A stretch of DNA of 64,000 bases from Iningainema tapete BLCC-T55 (lineage in GTDB: Bacteria; Cyanobacteriota; Cyanobacteriia; Cyanobacteriales; Nostocaceae): positions 124,001 through 188,000 of the forward strand of contig NZ_JACXAE010000013.1 in NCBI RefSeq assembly GCF_014698965.1. The letters run 5' to 3'. Below are positions 31,563 through 40,280 of the stretch, piece after piece (within the stretch, counting starts at the first letter, position 1; each line of letters begins with the position of its first letter). A program made the translations under genes and the position numbers. A model generated the notes under the pieces. The model saw nothing but the letters and a program-made list of their open reading frames with translations. It searched no databases and was not told the DNA's origin.

Positions 31563-31789
31563 TGGACGATACATACTCCACAGAAATCCGACTCGCGTTG
31601 CGTAGCTTCCGCCGCGATTCTCTTGCCCGGTTCATGGGTGAATTCATGGTAATACTCGCGCAAGAAGGCTATAACCTTGAGGACTTACTAGAGGCAATAG
31701 CAGCATGGTGTTACTCCAAACCCGAACTAAAACAAGTAGTTGGCAGCCTTGAGAACGCCAGTGCTGAGGCTCACAAAATCTACAAGTAA
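31562..31789 (+). CDS. Small hypothetical protein, paralog B
   Basis: The 75-residue product contains LARFMGEFMVILAQEGYNL then LLEAIAAWCYSKPE and ends HKIYK. It resembles the 31012 product. Its start overlaps the upstream stop (TAATG). A palindromic repeat and a terminator follow six and 38 bases after the stop. The family is unknown to me. Confidence 0.45.
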   Translation: MDDTYSTEIRLALRSFRRDSLARFMGEFMVILAQEGYNLEDLLEAIAAWCYSKPELKQVVGSLENASAEAHKIYK

Positions 31790-31795
31790 CATCTA

Positions 31796-31819
31796 CCCCC
31801 TGGAAAATTTTCCATAGGG
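31796..31819. repeat. 24-bp palindromic repeat, copy 6
   Basis: Arms CCCCCTGG and CCATAGGG around AAAATTTT, six bases after the stop codon of the 31562 gene. Confidence 0.85.
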
Positions 31820-31827
31820 ACTAAAAT

Positions 31828-31852
31828 ACCACCCACCACTGGGTGGTTTTTT
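31828..31852 (+). terminator. Rho-independent terminator (same stem as 20033)
   Basis: Perfect 8-bp stem ACCACCCA/TGGGTGGT with a 4-base loop and TTTTTT. The stem is the same as at 20033-20059. Confidence 0.85.
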
Positions 31853-31922
31853 AATCTAAGATTAAGCGCTTGAAGAGGGGTGCGCGAGTGTACACTGTAC
31901 AGGGCGCAGAGTACCATACATT

Positions 31923-31952
31923 TTGACACCATGTCAACACGCGCTTTATGCT
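31923..31952 (+). promoter_or_regulatory. Candidate promoter/operator of the toxin-antitoxin pair
   Basis: TTGACA-CCA-TGTCAA (31923-31937) is a tight inverted repeat that includes a consensus -35; TATGCT (31947-31952) lies 18 bases on. The antitoxin could autoregulate here. Confidence 0.45.
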
Positions 31953-32052
31953 CTTAGCAATGTGAAGATTTCGTCGCTTTTGAGGAACCGTGCTTAATAT
32001 TTTGTATCCTTAATATAGAACAAGCCTGTTGACTAGTCCAAGGAGGGGTACT

Positions 32053-32652
32053 ATGCTAACTTGTTTTGACGTAGCAAATTACTTTTGCTGGCTAGCCAAA
32101 ACGTTGTCTGGCTGTTTGACTCATATGCCACTACAAAAGCACGTTTACTATGCTCAGGGCTTTTATTTAGGTCTTTACGGTGAACCTCTCTTCCTGGAAG
32201 AAATCAAGGCATGGGATTTCGGTCCCGTCATTCCAGTTTTATGGCAAGAGTACAAAGCTCACGGATCTAATCCTATTCCAGCGCCAAAAAACTTTGATGT
32301 CTCTGTTTACAGCGAACGGCAAATAGCACTACTTGATGGAGTTTATTCGAGATTTGGTCATCTAAACGCCTTTTTACTTTCGCAGATGACTCACTCCGAA
32401 CCCACATGGAAAAATGCCTACCCTCAAGGTGTAATTACTACTGATGCCATGAAAGAATTCTTTGAGACATGCTTAAACTCTGACGATTCTTTGAAAAACC
32501 GCTTTTTACCATCTAGCGGTAACAGTTTAGATCGGCAACCAAACGTAGAGTCTGCTGTAGAATCTGATATTAGGAAGTCTAAAGGTTTTCAAGCTTATTT
32601 AGCTTCCAAAAAAGAGCGCTCTGAGGTTTACCGTCGTCTTGCTGAATCCTGA
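32053..32652 (+). CDS. Panacea-domain antitoxin (SocA/GepA-like)
   Basis: With AGGAGG before ATG 32053 this is a 199-residue protein with a Panacea (DUF4065/SocA-like) domain: LTHMPLQKHVYYAQGFYLGL, LFLEEIKAWDFGPVIPVLW, and FLLSQMTHSEPTWK. LQKLxYxAQ...AWxxGPVxPxxY is the mark of this antitoxin family, which pairs with different toxins. The Doc-like gene overlaps its end, the usual antitoxin-first layout. It probably neutralises that toxin by direct binding and may bind its own promoter. It could also protect the lysogen as an addiction module. Confidence 0.8.
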   Translation: MLTCFDVANYFCWLAKTLSGCLTHMPLQKHVYYAQGFYLGLYGEPLFLEEIKAWDFGPVIPVLWQEYKAHGSNPIPAPKNFDVSVYSERQIALLDGVYSRFGHLNAFLLSQMTHSEPTWKNAYPQGVITTDAMKEFFETCLNSDDSLKNRFLPSSGNSLDRQPNVESAVESDIRKSKGFQAYLASKKERSEVYRRLAES

Positions 32653-33058
32653 ATTTGTTGACATTGAATTAGCGATCGCTATTCATGACGATCTAATCGA
32701 AACGCATGGAGGTAGTTTGGGAGTAAGAGATGAGAGACTGTTAGAGTCTGCTTTATCTCAACCACAAGCTACCTTTTTTGGTGAATTTTTGCATCCCACA
32801 ATTGCCGAGCAGGCCGCGGCTTATTTATATCACGTTACTAAAAACCACGCTTTCATTGACGGCAACAAACGCGCTGCTCTTGGCATCACGGAAGCTTTTT
32901 TACGCATGAACGGATACAACTTGACTTTATCTGACAACGAATTATACGAGTTGGTTTTAGCTGTATCTACAGGTAAGCTAGAAAAAACTGATTTAATAAG
33001 CGTGATAGCGGATCATCTTGTCGTCCAAATTTTAGGTGCTGAGGCACAAGATTGTTAA
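32639..33058 (+). CDS. doc: Fic/Doc-family toxin
   Basis: A 139-residue Doc-like toxin. The core motif reads HAFIDGNKRAALGITEAFL, matching HxFxDGNKRxA, where His is catalytic and Asn/Lys/Arg hold the nucleotide phosphates. Doc enzymes phosphorylate EF-Tu; other Fic proteins AMPylate. The N-terminus (AIAIHDDLIETHGGS, VRDERLLESALSQPQ) is typical of Doc. It starts with TTG inside the antitoxin's end, so translation is coupled. Toxin/antitoxin pairs with Panacea antitoxins are known; here the pair may serve prophage stability or anti-phage defence. Confidence 0.85.
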   Translation: MLNPEFVDIELAIAIHDDLIETHGGSLGVRDERLLESALSQPQATFFGEFLHPTIAEQAAAYLYHVTKNHAFIDGNKRAALGITEAFLRMNGYNLTLSDNELYELVLAVSTGKLEKTDLISVIADHLVVQILGAEAQDC

Positions 33059-33083
33059 CAAGCCAGTTTCTATTTCTATTATC

Positions 33084-33117
33084 AACACCACGAGCGCGAA
33101 CGTAGGTGTTTTTTTTG
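33084..33117 (+). terminator. Terminator after the toxin gene
   Basis: AACACC/GGTGTT stem with an inner ACG/CGT pair and eight T. A separate perfect 9-bp inverted repeat CAGGGGTGA/TCACCCCTG lies at 33134-33155. Confidence 0.6.
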
Positions 33118-33263
33118 CAGCCAAAAAAGTAAACAGGGGTGAATCATCACCCCTGATAGGATGCGTTCATCAGGGTGCATCACAAGCCATCAATTTAAGC
33201 GATCGCACCTCGCATCGGTACAGTAGAGCGGGAATTGTAGGTGTATCCAAAACCTCAACTCTC

Positions 33264-33494
33264 ATGACGCCATTTTTACTTGTAGCAGCTATCGTCACCC
33301 AATCTCCTACGGTTCCCGTAGAAAAAACCCAGGAACCCCACAGGGGCGACGACAGAAGGGAGAACTCAACAATCGTTTACACGGACGGTTGCAGAACTAA
33401 TAGCACAGAACCTTGCTTTTTGCTGCAATCCGGGAACGAAGTATATTGCCCTTCAAGAAAGAACAATGCGTCAACTAACCCTAAGCATTGCTGA
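33264..33494 (+). CDS. Doubtful small secreted-like protein
   Basis: A possible 76-residue frame from ATG 33264 opens MTPFLLVAAIVTQSPTVPV, which looks like a short signal segment, and has four Cys (DGCRTNSTEPCFLLQ, EVYCPSR, HC at the end). It has no clear ribosome site and overlaps the next gene by 29 bases. It may be a real small exported protein or chance. Confidence 0.25.
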   Translation: MTPFLLVAAIVTQSPTVPVEKTQEPHRGDDRRENSTIVYTDGCRTNSTEPCFLLQSGNEVYCPSRKNNASTNPKHC

Positions 33495-33936
33495 ACTCTC
33501 TGTCACCTTAAGTCGCTTCACTGCCTACGATCGCAACACACCTGAAACCGGGCAAACCGAGTACAGTATCGTTGGCACGCCATTGGATAGCGGTCCCGTG
33601 TACGAACCAAAACACATTTGGGTAGCTAGCGCAATGGTGACTTGGGAAGAGTGGCACGCTTTGGGTGCTATTTTCCAAAAAAGTGACTCGCTACGCCGGA
33701 ACATCAGCAATTACAGGATTTTAGTAGAAGATAGCGTGCAGAATTTTGTTGAGCACGGAGCGAGGACGAGAGCGATCGCCACTGGGGGAAGTGAGGCAAC
33801 ATTCCCTGGTGGCGTAGCTTACCCTGCACAATTCTACGCACGGATGTTTGAACCTAAGTCGCAGTGGCAGCGCAACGGACTGTATCCCTACGTTGCCAGC
33901 TTTACACTACGCGAACTGGATAAGGTGGCAGCGTGA
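33466..33936 (+). CDS. Putative distal tail protein
   Basis: A 156-residue protein opening MRQLTLSIAELSVTLSRFTA. It is beta-rich with YEPKHIWVASAMVTWEEWH and a C-terminal YPYVASFTLRELDK. It overlaps the next, hub-like gene by four bases. Its place after the tape measure block and before hub and fibres is that of small distal tail adaptors. No family motif was recognised, so the role is inferred from context. Confidence 0.45.
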   Translation: MRQLTLSIAELSVTLSRFTAYDRNTPETGQTEYSIVGTPLDSGPVYEPKHIWVASAMVTWEEWHALGAIFQKSDSLRRNISNYRILVEDSVQNFVEHGARTRAIATGGSEATFPGGVAYPAQFYARMFEPKSQWQRNGLYPYVASFTLRELDKVAA

Positions 33937-36059
33937 CAGCCAACCAATCAGCCAGGAATGTACGGTTATTTATCGGGGGCAAGGACTTTACGCCCTGCAT
34001 GATTTCGTTCCAAGGTAGCGATTCACACCTTGATTCTTCTGGGCTGATTAGTTTCACAGGCTCAATCCTGCTGGGTAATGCCATCGACTTTGACGAATCG
34101 CTGGATGATCGCAAGAATCCCACACGCTTCTGTAGGGGTGTGCAGGTGACACTGGAAGTTGCTAATAGTACAGGCGTATTGCAGCGTCATCCACGAGGGG
34201 CATTGCGGATATTAACACCCAAATACGACATAGAGAAGCAACAGCTAACATTAGAAGTAGGCGATTTAATCGCAGTACTGAACTTCAAGGAACCAACAGA
34301 TCCTGATAAAGCTGACAATAAATCGAGTGAAGGTAAGCCAGCCAGCTATATTATTACCAACCTTTTACAAGAAGCTGGCATTACTAATATCAGCGGAAAT
34401 ATTGCTAGCACAATCTACAATTATCCTCTGAATTTATCTGGTTCATATCTGCAATCAGTTGGGAAGCTTCTTTATGCAAATAACTCCTACGCTTGGATTG
34501 ATAGATACGAAAGTTTTCGCATTGAACCGGCAAATATAGCTCCCAGCATTGGTAGCATAAGTATGCTAATCGGGCGTGACGAAATCTGGTATAAGCGCCT
34601 TGAGGGAGCGGAATCACCGTGCGAAATAATCAAAGCAGTAGGAACAGAAATGATTGTTCGCCCCACGCCGGAATACATAGAAGACACCACAGAACAATAC
34701 GGCTTAGCGTCCACCGTCGATTCAACTGCCTCTAATTTCGATATCGTAATTAAGCGCACCAAAAGAATACAAGAATGGAGCAAAAGCCAGCACATTCAAA
34801 AAGTTACCAGTCTGATTAATGCGCCGATGGGCTTAGTAATACCCAAAGATCTGCAAAGTAAAAACTCTTCAAAATTGAGCTTGATTAGAGCAGAAGAGCA
34901 AGTAGAAGAATGGAAATACGAACAAAACGCAGAGTGTAAACTCAAAACTAAAGAAACTAAAATTTATCAGCCGAGAGCTACGTACTTTGCTGAATTCCTA
35001 AAAGCACGTCCGGACTACATTGCTGATATAAGCGCCTTTAACTTAACCAAGCTTATCAAAGAAACTTATGAGTACGACAAAAAGGATCGACTCAAAAAAA
35101 TTACTGTAGACACTTACGAATTAAGAATAATTATTCTTAATGGCACGGATGAGGACTGGAAGAAGTGGATATTTCCGCCCGAATATTTAGTGAAATCGGG
35201 ACTTAAAACTGAAGAGTGGACGGAGCTTAATAAAAATACCTGGAAATATAGCACAAATAGCTATGAGCCATTGGTGCGGGTAAATCCAGACTTGGCGAAT
35301 GAATCGCCAGACGGAATTTTCACTACTAAATCCAACCTGGTTTACGCTGCAGGAGAAACAAAAGTTTCTAACTCCGGGCAACTCGTTCCACCCGCACCAG
35401 AGCGCTGCCCTCCCGAATACACAATCGAAGAAAACAACATAGAAGAAAAGGCTATTTTTAGCGATTTATGTGCTAATAACCTCAAGCAACGGGAGCGGAC
35501 TTATACGGTTGATTTCTTGGCAGGAAGAGTAGAGCCTGCACTCCGCCCAGGAGAAGTAGTGGTATATGCGATTGGCGGAGGAGCATCGTCTCAAGCTAGC
35601 GCTCAACTGCAGGCTCTAGCGCAACGAGAGGGGCGACTACTGCAAGGGCGCTATAAAGGGCAGGAGTTAGCGATGCCCTTAGTGGATGAGATTTTCAATT
35701 ACTCCCCCTTAATGACAGTTCGCGCTACGGAACCAGATAACACGATGCAAGTTTACCTGGCAGATGGCGCAAGCTGGGTTGTCAGCCAAATGAAAGCATT
35801 ATGGAGCTGCGATGGCATCTGGGTGGGTACTCAAGTTGGTGGCGCAGTTGTACCACCTTACGTAGAACCCAAAACCTTGTATTTGGGGCAGGGGCAAGGA
35901 ATTGATTTTTACCCCTACCCCTACCTTTTAGCTACGACTTATCAGCAGATCGAGCTAGGGCAGGGGCAAGGATTAGAAGCATCTCAATTAACTTGGGAAA
36001 ATTTTGATTGGGATAGCGTGGATGAAAATACTTGGAATATTCTAGGAAGCTCTAATTAA
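33933..36059 (+). CDS. Putative baseplate hub / tail tip protein
   Basis: The 708-residue product starts with GTG overlapping the upstream stop. The first about 230 residues look like a hub domain: VRLFIGGKDFTPCMISFQG, GVQVTLEVANS, QQLTLEVGDLIAVLNF, then a short RIEPANIAP region, reminiscent of gp27/gpD-like hub folds. A charged middle follows, and the end is variable with repeats of LGQGQG (GQGQGIDFYP and GQGQGLEAS). It probably closes the tail tube at the tip and holds fibres. It is the longest gene of the rightward tail-tip operon. Confidence 0.55.
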   Translation: MTANQSARNVRLFIGGKDFTPCMISFQGSDSHLDSSGLISFTGSILLGNAIDFDESLDDRKNPTRFCRGVQVTLEVANSTGVLQRHPRGALRILTPKYDIEKQQLTLEVGDLIAVLNFKEPTDPDKADNKSSEGKPASYIITNLLQEAGITNISGNIASTIYNYPLNLSGSYLQSVGKLLYANNSYAWIDRYESFRIEPANIAPSIGSISMLIGRDEIWYKRLEGAESPCEIIKAVGTEMIVRPTPEYIEDTTEQYGLASTVDSTASNFDIVIKRTKRIQEWSKSQHIQKVTSLINAPMGLVIPKDLQSKNSSKLSLIRAEEQVEEWKYEQNAECKLKTKETKIYQPRATYFAEFLKARPDYIADISAFNLTKLIKETYEYDKKDRLKKITVDTYELRIIILNGTDEDWKKWIFPPEYLVKSGLKTEEWTELNKNTWKYSTNSYEPLVRVNPDLANESPDGIFTTKSNLVYAAGETKVSNSGQLVPPAPERCPPEYTIEENNIEEKAIFSDLCANNLKQRERTYTVDFLAGRVEPALRPGEVVVYAIGGGASSQASAQLQALAQREGRLLQGRYKGQELAMPLVDEIFNYSPLMTVRATEPDNTMQVYLADGASWVVSQMKALWSCDGIWVGTQVGGAVVPPYVEPKTLYLGQGQGIDFYPYPYLLATTYQQIELGQGQGLEASQLTWENFDWDSVDENTWNILGSSN

Positions 36060-36517
36060 TGCCAGCAGGAACCTTTACCAATGAGTGGATTTCACAATCA
36101 GCCAGAATTCTGTATCTAGGTGAATCGCCACCAGATCCCAATAGTTTTTGGCTGTGCTTGGCGAATACCGCATTACTAACTAGAGCAAGCTCAACTACTG
36201 ACTTTGTCGCTGCCGAGCCTGCCGCAGAGCATGGTTACACTAGAGCGAATATTGTGTTCACTGCGGGCGCTTACGACACCACCGATCAACGCTACGAAAT
36301 TCCCATCGCCACAGCGACATTCACAGCAACGGATGCTTCGCTAAATTTTCAAACAGCATTCCTAATGGCAAGCGCTCAACCTACTCCACAAGATGCATCG
36401 GGAGTAGCGATCGCCTATTTTGTCGAATCCGCCCCTGTCACCGTACCTCCAGGACAAAGTTACACTTATCAGATTCCTTATGCCATGCTCAACACGGGGT
36501 ACGTCAATGGAATCTGA
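36059..36517 (+). CDS. Tail fibre-like protein
   Basis: A 152-residue protein: FTNEWISQSARILYLGESPP, WLCLANTALLTRAS, and a final VPPGQSYTYQIPYAML. The style, short helix then LYLG...WLCLANT and beta strands, is related to the domain repeated in the 4277-5080 fibre protein. It overlaps its neighbours by one base upstream and 11 bases downstream. It may connect hub and fibres. Function by context. Confidence 0.5.
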   Translation: MPAGTFTNEWISQSARILYLGESPPDPNSFWLCLANTALLTRASSTTDFVAAEPAAEHGYTRANIVFTAGAYDTTDQRYEIPIATATFTATDASLNFQTAFLMASAQPTPQDASGVAIAYFVESAPVTVPPGQSYTYQIPYAMLNTGYVNGI

Positions 36518-37901
36518 ACTTAGGCTATTGCAACAACAGCAGCAACTCAATCGCCGCTCAAGAGAGCAAAAAATAATGGAAGAACCATTACAAGGGCAAC
36601 AAAAAATAACCACCATCTCCGGCTACGATCCTGTAACGGGACTAACGAAGCTAATCGATCAAAACGGAGCTAGTTTTTATGGATCTTCCATCACAAGTGG
36701 CGCTGTAGGCAAGGGAGAAAATATCAGATTAAGGCGTGGTGAAGGGCTTTTTGCATACGATTCGATGCCTCATGTTTATCCCACCATTCCGCAACAGATT
36801 ACCAAGTCCGAACCTATTATTGTAGGGCTTCTTTGTGATATACCTATCAATCTTCAAATACCCGATCTCGGTAAATATAAATCTTCCAACTGTATACACA
36901 AAATATTTTTAAACGGCGGACAAAACCTAGAAGCATCGATAAGTCCAGTTGGCTTATTTATCGGAACGCTAAAAAACAACAGCACAATACTTGAAAAGCT
37001 AGTAATTAACGACATCAGCGATTTTTATCCGAGCGATGGCTATGGAGAATACTCTCTAGAATGGTTCTCGCTCGACAGCTATTACTCAATGGGGTATGAC
37101 TCGCAGATTTTAAAATATATCACTAATTTTAAACTTCCTGAATTTTACTCAACTACAACTTACGTCACTGATGCTTTTAATATCGCTGCCATAAATTTAT
37201 CAATTTTGGAGTTTAAGGTAACAGAAAAAGAAAGCAATTTCACCAGTCTAACCTTTAGAAGTAATTCAGAAATTACCTTCGTTGTCAACTCTTTACCTTA
37301 TGTAACAGAACAAGTCTTGGTTAACAAGAATGTTTTTTTAATTAAAGCTTTAAAATACAAGAGCATCAATGGAGAGATTTGCTATGTCTTGATTGGCGGG
37401 CGAACAGGTGGTGACAGTCTATCAACAGGAATAATTGTTTGGGATATTGGGAAAATAAGTAATCTACAATCAAAAAGCAATATAGCTTGTTATTTTGGTT
37501 TTGATTGGGGTTCTAGCGCGTTTCCCAATGCCGAAAAAGGATTTAGATTAATAGATGCTTACGGAACATCTGGAGGCATAGTAATTAATGTTGTTTTAAT
37601 TGGTCAAAATACAAGTAACAGTGCGTTTGAAATATTTATACCAGAAGCATTTCTAAAAGGTGAAAACGGTATTAAGGTAGAAGCCGAACAACTAATTTTC
37701 TCTAATTTAGCGCAACTAAATAACGCCATAACACAAGAGTCGTTTACCATAAATGTTGGCTCAATACCTGAACCGCTAGAAACTAGAGAATTTATTGCTC
37801 CCTTCAAAATTCCTAAATATCAACCAGAGAACGGCAAAGAGAAAAAACTAATCCTTTACAGTTTATTCAGTAAAGAAAAGGGCAGGCAAGTTTTTTCATG
37901 A
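36507..37901 (+). CDS. Tail fibre / tip protein with N-terminal adaptor
   Basis: From ATG 36507 the protein has 464 residues. It opens with a Gln-rich helix (ESELRLLQQQQQLNRR), followed by a small beta module GYDPVTGLTKLIDQNGASFY, then a long variable part with many Tyr, Ser and Asn that looks like a host-contact region. The small module recurs in the next gene (GYDSTTGNYQVQNANGQIF). The gene overlaps neighbours at both ends. A receptor-binding role is inferred from position and variability. Confidence 0.5.
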   Translation: MESELRLLQQQQQLNRRSREQKIMEEPLQGQQKITTISGYDPVTGLTKLIDQNGASFYGSSITSGAVGKGENIRLRRGEGLFAYDSMPHVYPTIPQQITKSEPIIVGLLCDIPINLQIPDLGKYKSSNCIHKIFLNGGQNLEASISPVGLFIGTLKNNSTILEKLVINDISDFYPSDGYGEYSLEWFSLDSYYSMGYDSQILKYITNFKLPEFYSTTTYVTDAFNIAAINLSILEFKVTEKESNFTSLTFRSNSEITFVVNSLPYVTEQVLVNKNVFLIKALKYKSINGEICYVLIGGRTGGDSLSTGIIVWDIGKISNLQSKSNIACYFGFDWGSSAFPNAEKGFRLIDAYGTSGGIVINVVLIGQNTSNSAFEIFIPEAFLKGENGIKVEAEQLIFSNLAQLNNAITQESFTINVGSIPEPLETREFIAPFKIPKYQPENGKEKKLILYSLFSKEKGRQVFS

Positions 37902-38179
37902 AGGAAATAGAGCTTTTGAGAAACATCTCAATTCAAAATCGGCACACTTACCAAGTAAAACAAATTGGTATACAAAAAGCACGCGATCGCATCCTCGAAC
38001 ACAGCACCCGTATCCTTGGGTACGACTCCACAACAGGTAATTACCAAGTACAAAACGCTAACGGGCAAATATTTTCAGCTCGCGCTATCTCCAATTCCAG
38101 CGCTTTATGTAAGGGTGCGAACGTAAGTTTGGTTGCTCCAGTGGGGGGAATTCCGATCATTGATGCCATGCCCCGATAA
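37898..38179 (+). CDS. Small paralog of the fibre adaptor module
   Basis: The 93-residue protein has an N-terminal helix and the module LGYDSTTGNYQVQNANGQIF then GANVSLVAPVGGIPIIDAMP, which parallels residues about 35-90 of the previous gene product (GYDPVTGLTKLIDQNG...GENIRLRRGEGLFAYDSMP). It overlaps that gene by four bases. It may be a free adaptor or remnant of a duplicated fibre gene. Confidence 0.5.
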   Translation: MKEIELLRNISIQNRHTYQVKQIGIQKARDRILEHSTRILGYDSTTGNYQVQNANGQIFSARAISNSSALCKGANVSLVAPVGGIPIIDAMPR

Positions 38180-38184
38180 AGAAC

Positions 38185-38775
38185 ATGCCAATTTCTATTG
38201 GTTACAGAATAGCCAACTTAGCCGCACTTACGGCAATAGCACAAGAAAATCGCCCTGATGGATACACAAGGCTGGTGCAAAGCGATGCTGATGGACTACC
38301 CGCTTGGTACACCTTCATCGCCTCCAGTACTGCCACTGCCGACGGCAATTCCGTGGTAACTCCAGATGATGGCATCGGTAGGTGGATTAAAAGCAGTGGT
38401 ACTGGTGGTGGCGTGGCATTCGGTGGTGGAAATTTATGCACATCCGGGCAGTGTGCCATTGGGGGCAAGGCATTTCAATTCTATGCCCCACAACAGTCTT
38501 TGCAACTGACTGTAGTTCCAGGATTTGATATCTCAATTTCAACTGGCTCCACTTCAATCCAGTTACACCGCTGGAACCAAGCACCCAACACTAGCTTAAT
38601 CGGTAGGGAGTTTGTACAAGCCCTGCCCAATACCGGGGGCAAGATAGCAGTGACAATTGACAGCACTTACCGCTGGATTAGTTTCTTCGCCAAAAACCCA
38701 GCTAAGAGTGGGCAATATGACGGTGTATGCTTCACGATGAGTGGAAATGTCGTTACTCTCTTGGGTTACTCGTAA
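38185..38775 (+). CDS. Tail fibre-like protein
   Basis: A 196-residue beta-rich protein. It starts MPISIGYRIANLAALTAIAQ with a repeated phage-fibre style (DGYTRLVQSDADGLPAWYTF, DDGIGRWIKSSG), a CxSGQC pair, and ends with a compact beta part. N-terminal segments like LAALTAI followed by YxWD/WIKS are common in phage proteins that attach fibres. It overlaps the ferritin-like gene by 35 bases. The role in adsorption is inferred. Confidence 0.5.
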   Translation: MPISIGYRIANLAALTAIAQENRPDGYTRLVQSDADGLPAWYTFIASSTATADGNSVVTPDDGIGRWIKSSGTGGGVAFGGGNLCTSGQCAIGGKAFQFYAPQQSLQLTVVPGFDISISTGSTSIQLHRWNQAPNTSLIGREFVQALPNTGGKIAVTIDSTYRWISFFAKNPAKSGQYDGVCFTMSGNVVTLLGYS

Positions 38776-39499
38776 TAGAGACGAACTAATCTGCCTAGTA
38801 TTGGCTTGGGTGTTCAGCAAACTTCCCAATCGATTAAGCTTGTTGAAAAAACTGGAAGTGGGTGTATTTTTCTTCTGCTGGCGACAAGCATTACAAGCCC
38901 AAGCTGAGGGTAATTCCACACTCAATCTTATCCTTAAAGAGCAAGCTGAGTCTGAGTATCACCACGCGCAAGCCTTCTGCACTCTCACGGGTAGCAAGCT
39001 GGAATTATCGGCTGATAAGCTATTCAACCGGGAATCAAAGAATGCACAAATTTGGAGTACAGTCAACTGGGATGCATCAGAATCCTTCCAAGCTGATGGA
39101 TTGAGTCGTAAATATTACAGTGCTAAGGCATTTTTTGGCGGACATCAAGCCAGGGATTTTAGTTGGGAAAATAAGCTAGCATTCATGACAGTGCTGGAAT
39201 CATTCCAAGCTTGCTTTTACAGAAAACTACTGCAATTTTTACCTCTTAAAGTTGGGCGATCGCTACTCGCAATCTGCAATGAAGAAGCCAATCACAGCAT
39301 TACTCTGCGCATGGCTCTAGCGAAAATGACAGATAGTTCCACCGCCACCAAATTGATGCGCAAGTGGAAACAAAGGCTTTACTTAGGACTATTAATTCTA
39401 CCTTTAGATTTGGTGGGAATTCTCTTATCAGTCGTGATGACTAATATCAAAAATGCCGCCAGAACTAGACTCCACAACCAATCCCAATCCAGACAATAA
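38741..39499 (+). CDS. Ferritin-like protein with C-terminal membrane segment
   Basis: The 252-residue protein has two ExxH motifs in helices: EQAESEYHHAQAF (residues near 68-80) and CNEEANHSITLRM (near 185-197), with further Glu in VLESFQACFYRKLL. Such pairs of ExxH helices build the di-iron site of ferritin-like/rubrerythrin-type four-helix bundles. Hydrophobic segments lie at the start (ICLVLAWVFSKL) and end (LGLLILPLDLVGILLSVV), suggesting membrane attachment. It overlaps the fibre gene upstream and the scaffold gene downstream (47 bases), so it is made with virion proteins. Substrate unknown; an oxidase, iron buffer or photosynthesis-related protein is possible. Confidence 0.6.
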   Translation: MEMSLLSWVTRNRDELICLVLAWVFSKLPNRLSLLKKLEVGVFFFCWRQALQAQAEGNSTLNLILKEQAESEYHHAQAFCTLTGSKLELSADKLFNRESKNAQIWSTVNWDASESFQADGLSRKYYSAKAFFGGHQARDFSWENKLAFMTVLESFQACFYRKLLQFLPLKVGRSLLAICNEEANHSITLRMALAKMTDSSTATKLMRKWKQRLYLGLLILPLDLVGILLSVVMTNIKNAARTRLHNQSQSRQ

Positions 39500-40196
39500 G
39501 CAATTTTCTGACGAAGAAATTGCTAAAATTCTTAGCACAGCTAAAGCTACTCGCAAAGAGCGCGATGATGTTGCAGCTCGTGCCAAAGAATTAGAAGACT
39601 CTAATAAACAACTCCAAGCTCAATTAGAGCAAATCAAAACAATTGACCCCGAGCGCTACAAAGAGCTTGAGGACTTAGCTGCCAACCTAGAAGAGCGCAA
39701 GCTCGAAGAGCAGCAGAAATTCAACGAACTCAAGGAACGTTGGACTGGTGAACGCACAACCCTTCAACAGCAAAATCAACAGCTGCAAGAGGAATTAAAG
39801 CAGACCCGAATTATCAACGATTTGGAGAAAGCTTTCTACGCTTTAGGCGGAAAAACCGGTAAGGATGATTTCGGCTGTTCCTACTTCGACTTGATACGCG
39901 ATCGCGCCATGTCCTTCCTACAACTCGGCGAGGATGGCAAACTGCGAGTACTAGATCCTCGCGACGGCACCAGGATGCTGGGTGACAAAGGAACTCCCCT
40001 CACCGTTGAGGATCTGATGCTCAAGCTGCGATCAAGTGGTCCCACGGCGGCACTTTTTGACCCTGTGGGCAACGGCGCTGGTGGAGGTATGCAGCCATCT
40101 CATCCAGCGGGGCTTGCGGCAACTAGAGAACAGGTGATGGGCATTACCAATCGTGCTGAGCGATTAGCGCGGATCAGAGAACTGGGAATTAAGTAA
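39453..40196 (+). CDS. Capsid scaffolding protein
   Basis: A 247-residue acidic, helical protein: a long coiled coil at residues 20-130 (RKERDDVAARAKELEDSN, KLEEQQKFNELKERW, QQLQEELKQ), followed by LEKAFYALGGKTGKDDFG and a flexible end with RAERLARIRELGIK. Coiled scaffold with a short basic C-terminus just upstream of the major capsid gene is the standard arrangement. It should direct prohead assembly and leave or be degraded. The start lies inside the ferritin-like gene. Confidence 0.8.
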   Translation: MPPELDSTTNPNPDNKQFSDEEIAKILSTAKATRKERDDVAARAKELEDSNKQLQAQLEQIKTIDPERYKELEDLAANLEERKLEEQQKFNELKERWTGERTTLQQQNQQLQEELKQTRIINDLEKAFYALGGKTGKDDFGCSYFDLIRDRAMSFLQLGEDGKLRVLDPRDGTRMLGDKGTPLTVEDLMLKLRSSGPTAALFDPVGNGAGGGMQPSHPAGLAATREQVMGITNRAERLARIRELGIK

Positions 40197-40280
40197 GTAG
40201 ACGTTTGACTTCGGAAGTGAGTTCTGAGGTTGACATCGGCGTGACGCCACACCACAAGCCACCTCAAAATTCACTTCACC

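Noticed and set aside
33036-33263. Coding start of a longer protein upstream of 33264
   Set aside because: The stretch overlaps the toxin end, a terminator and an inverted repeat, and has no ribosome site; only the later part could be a small gene.
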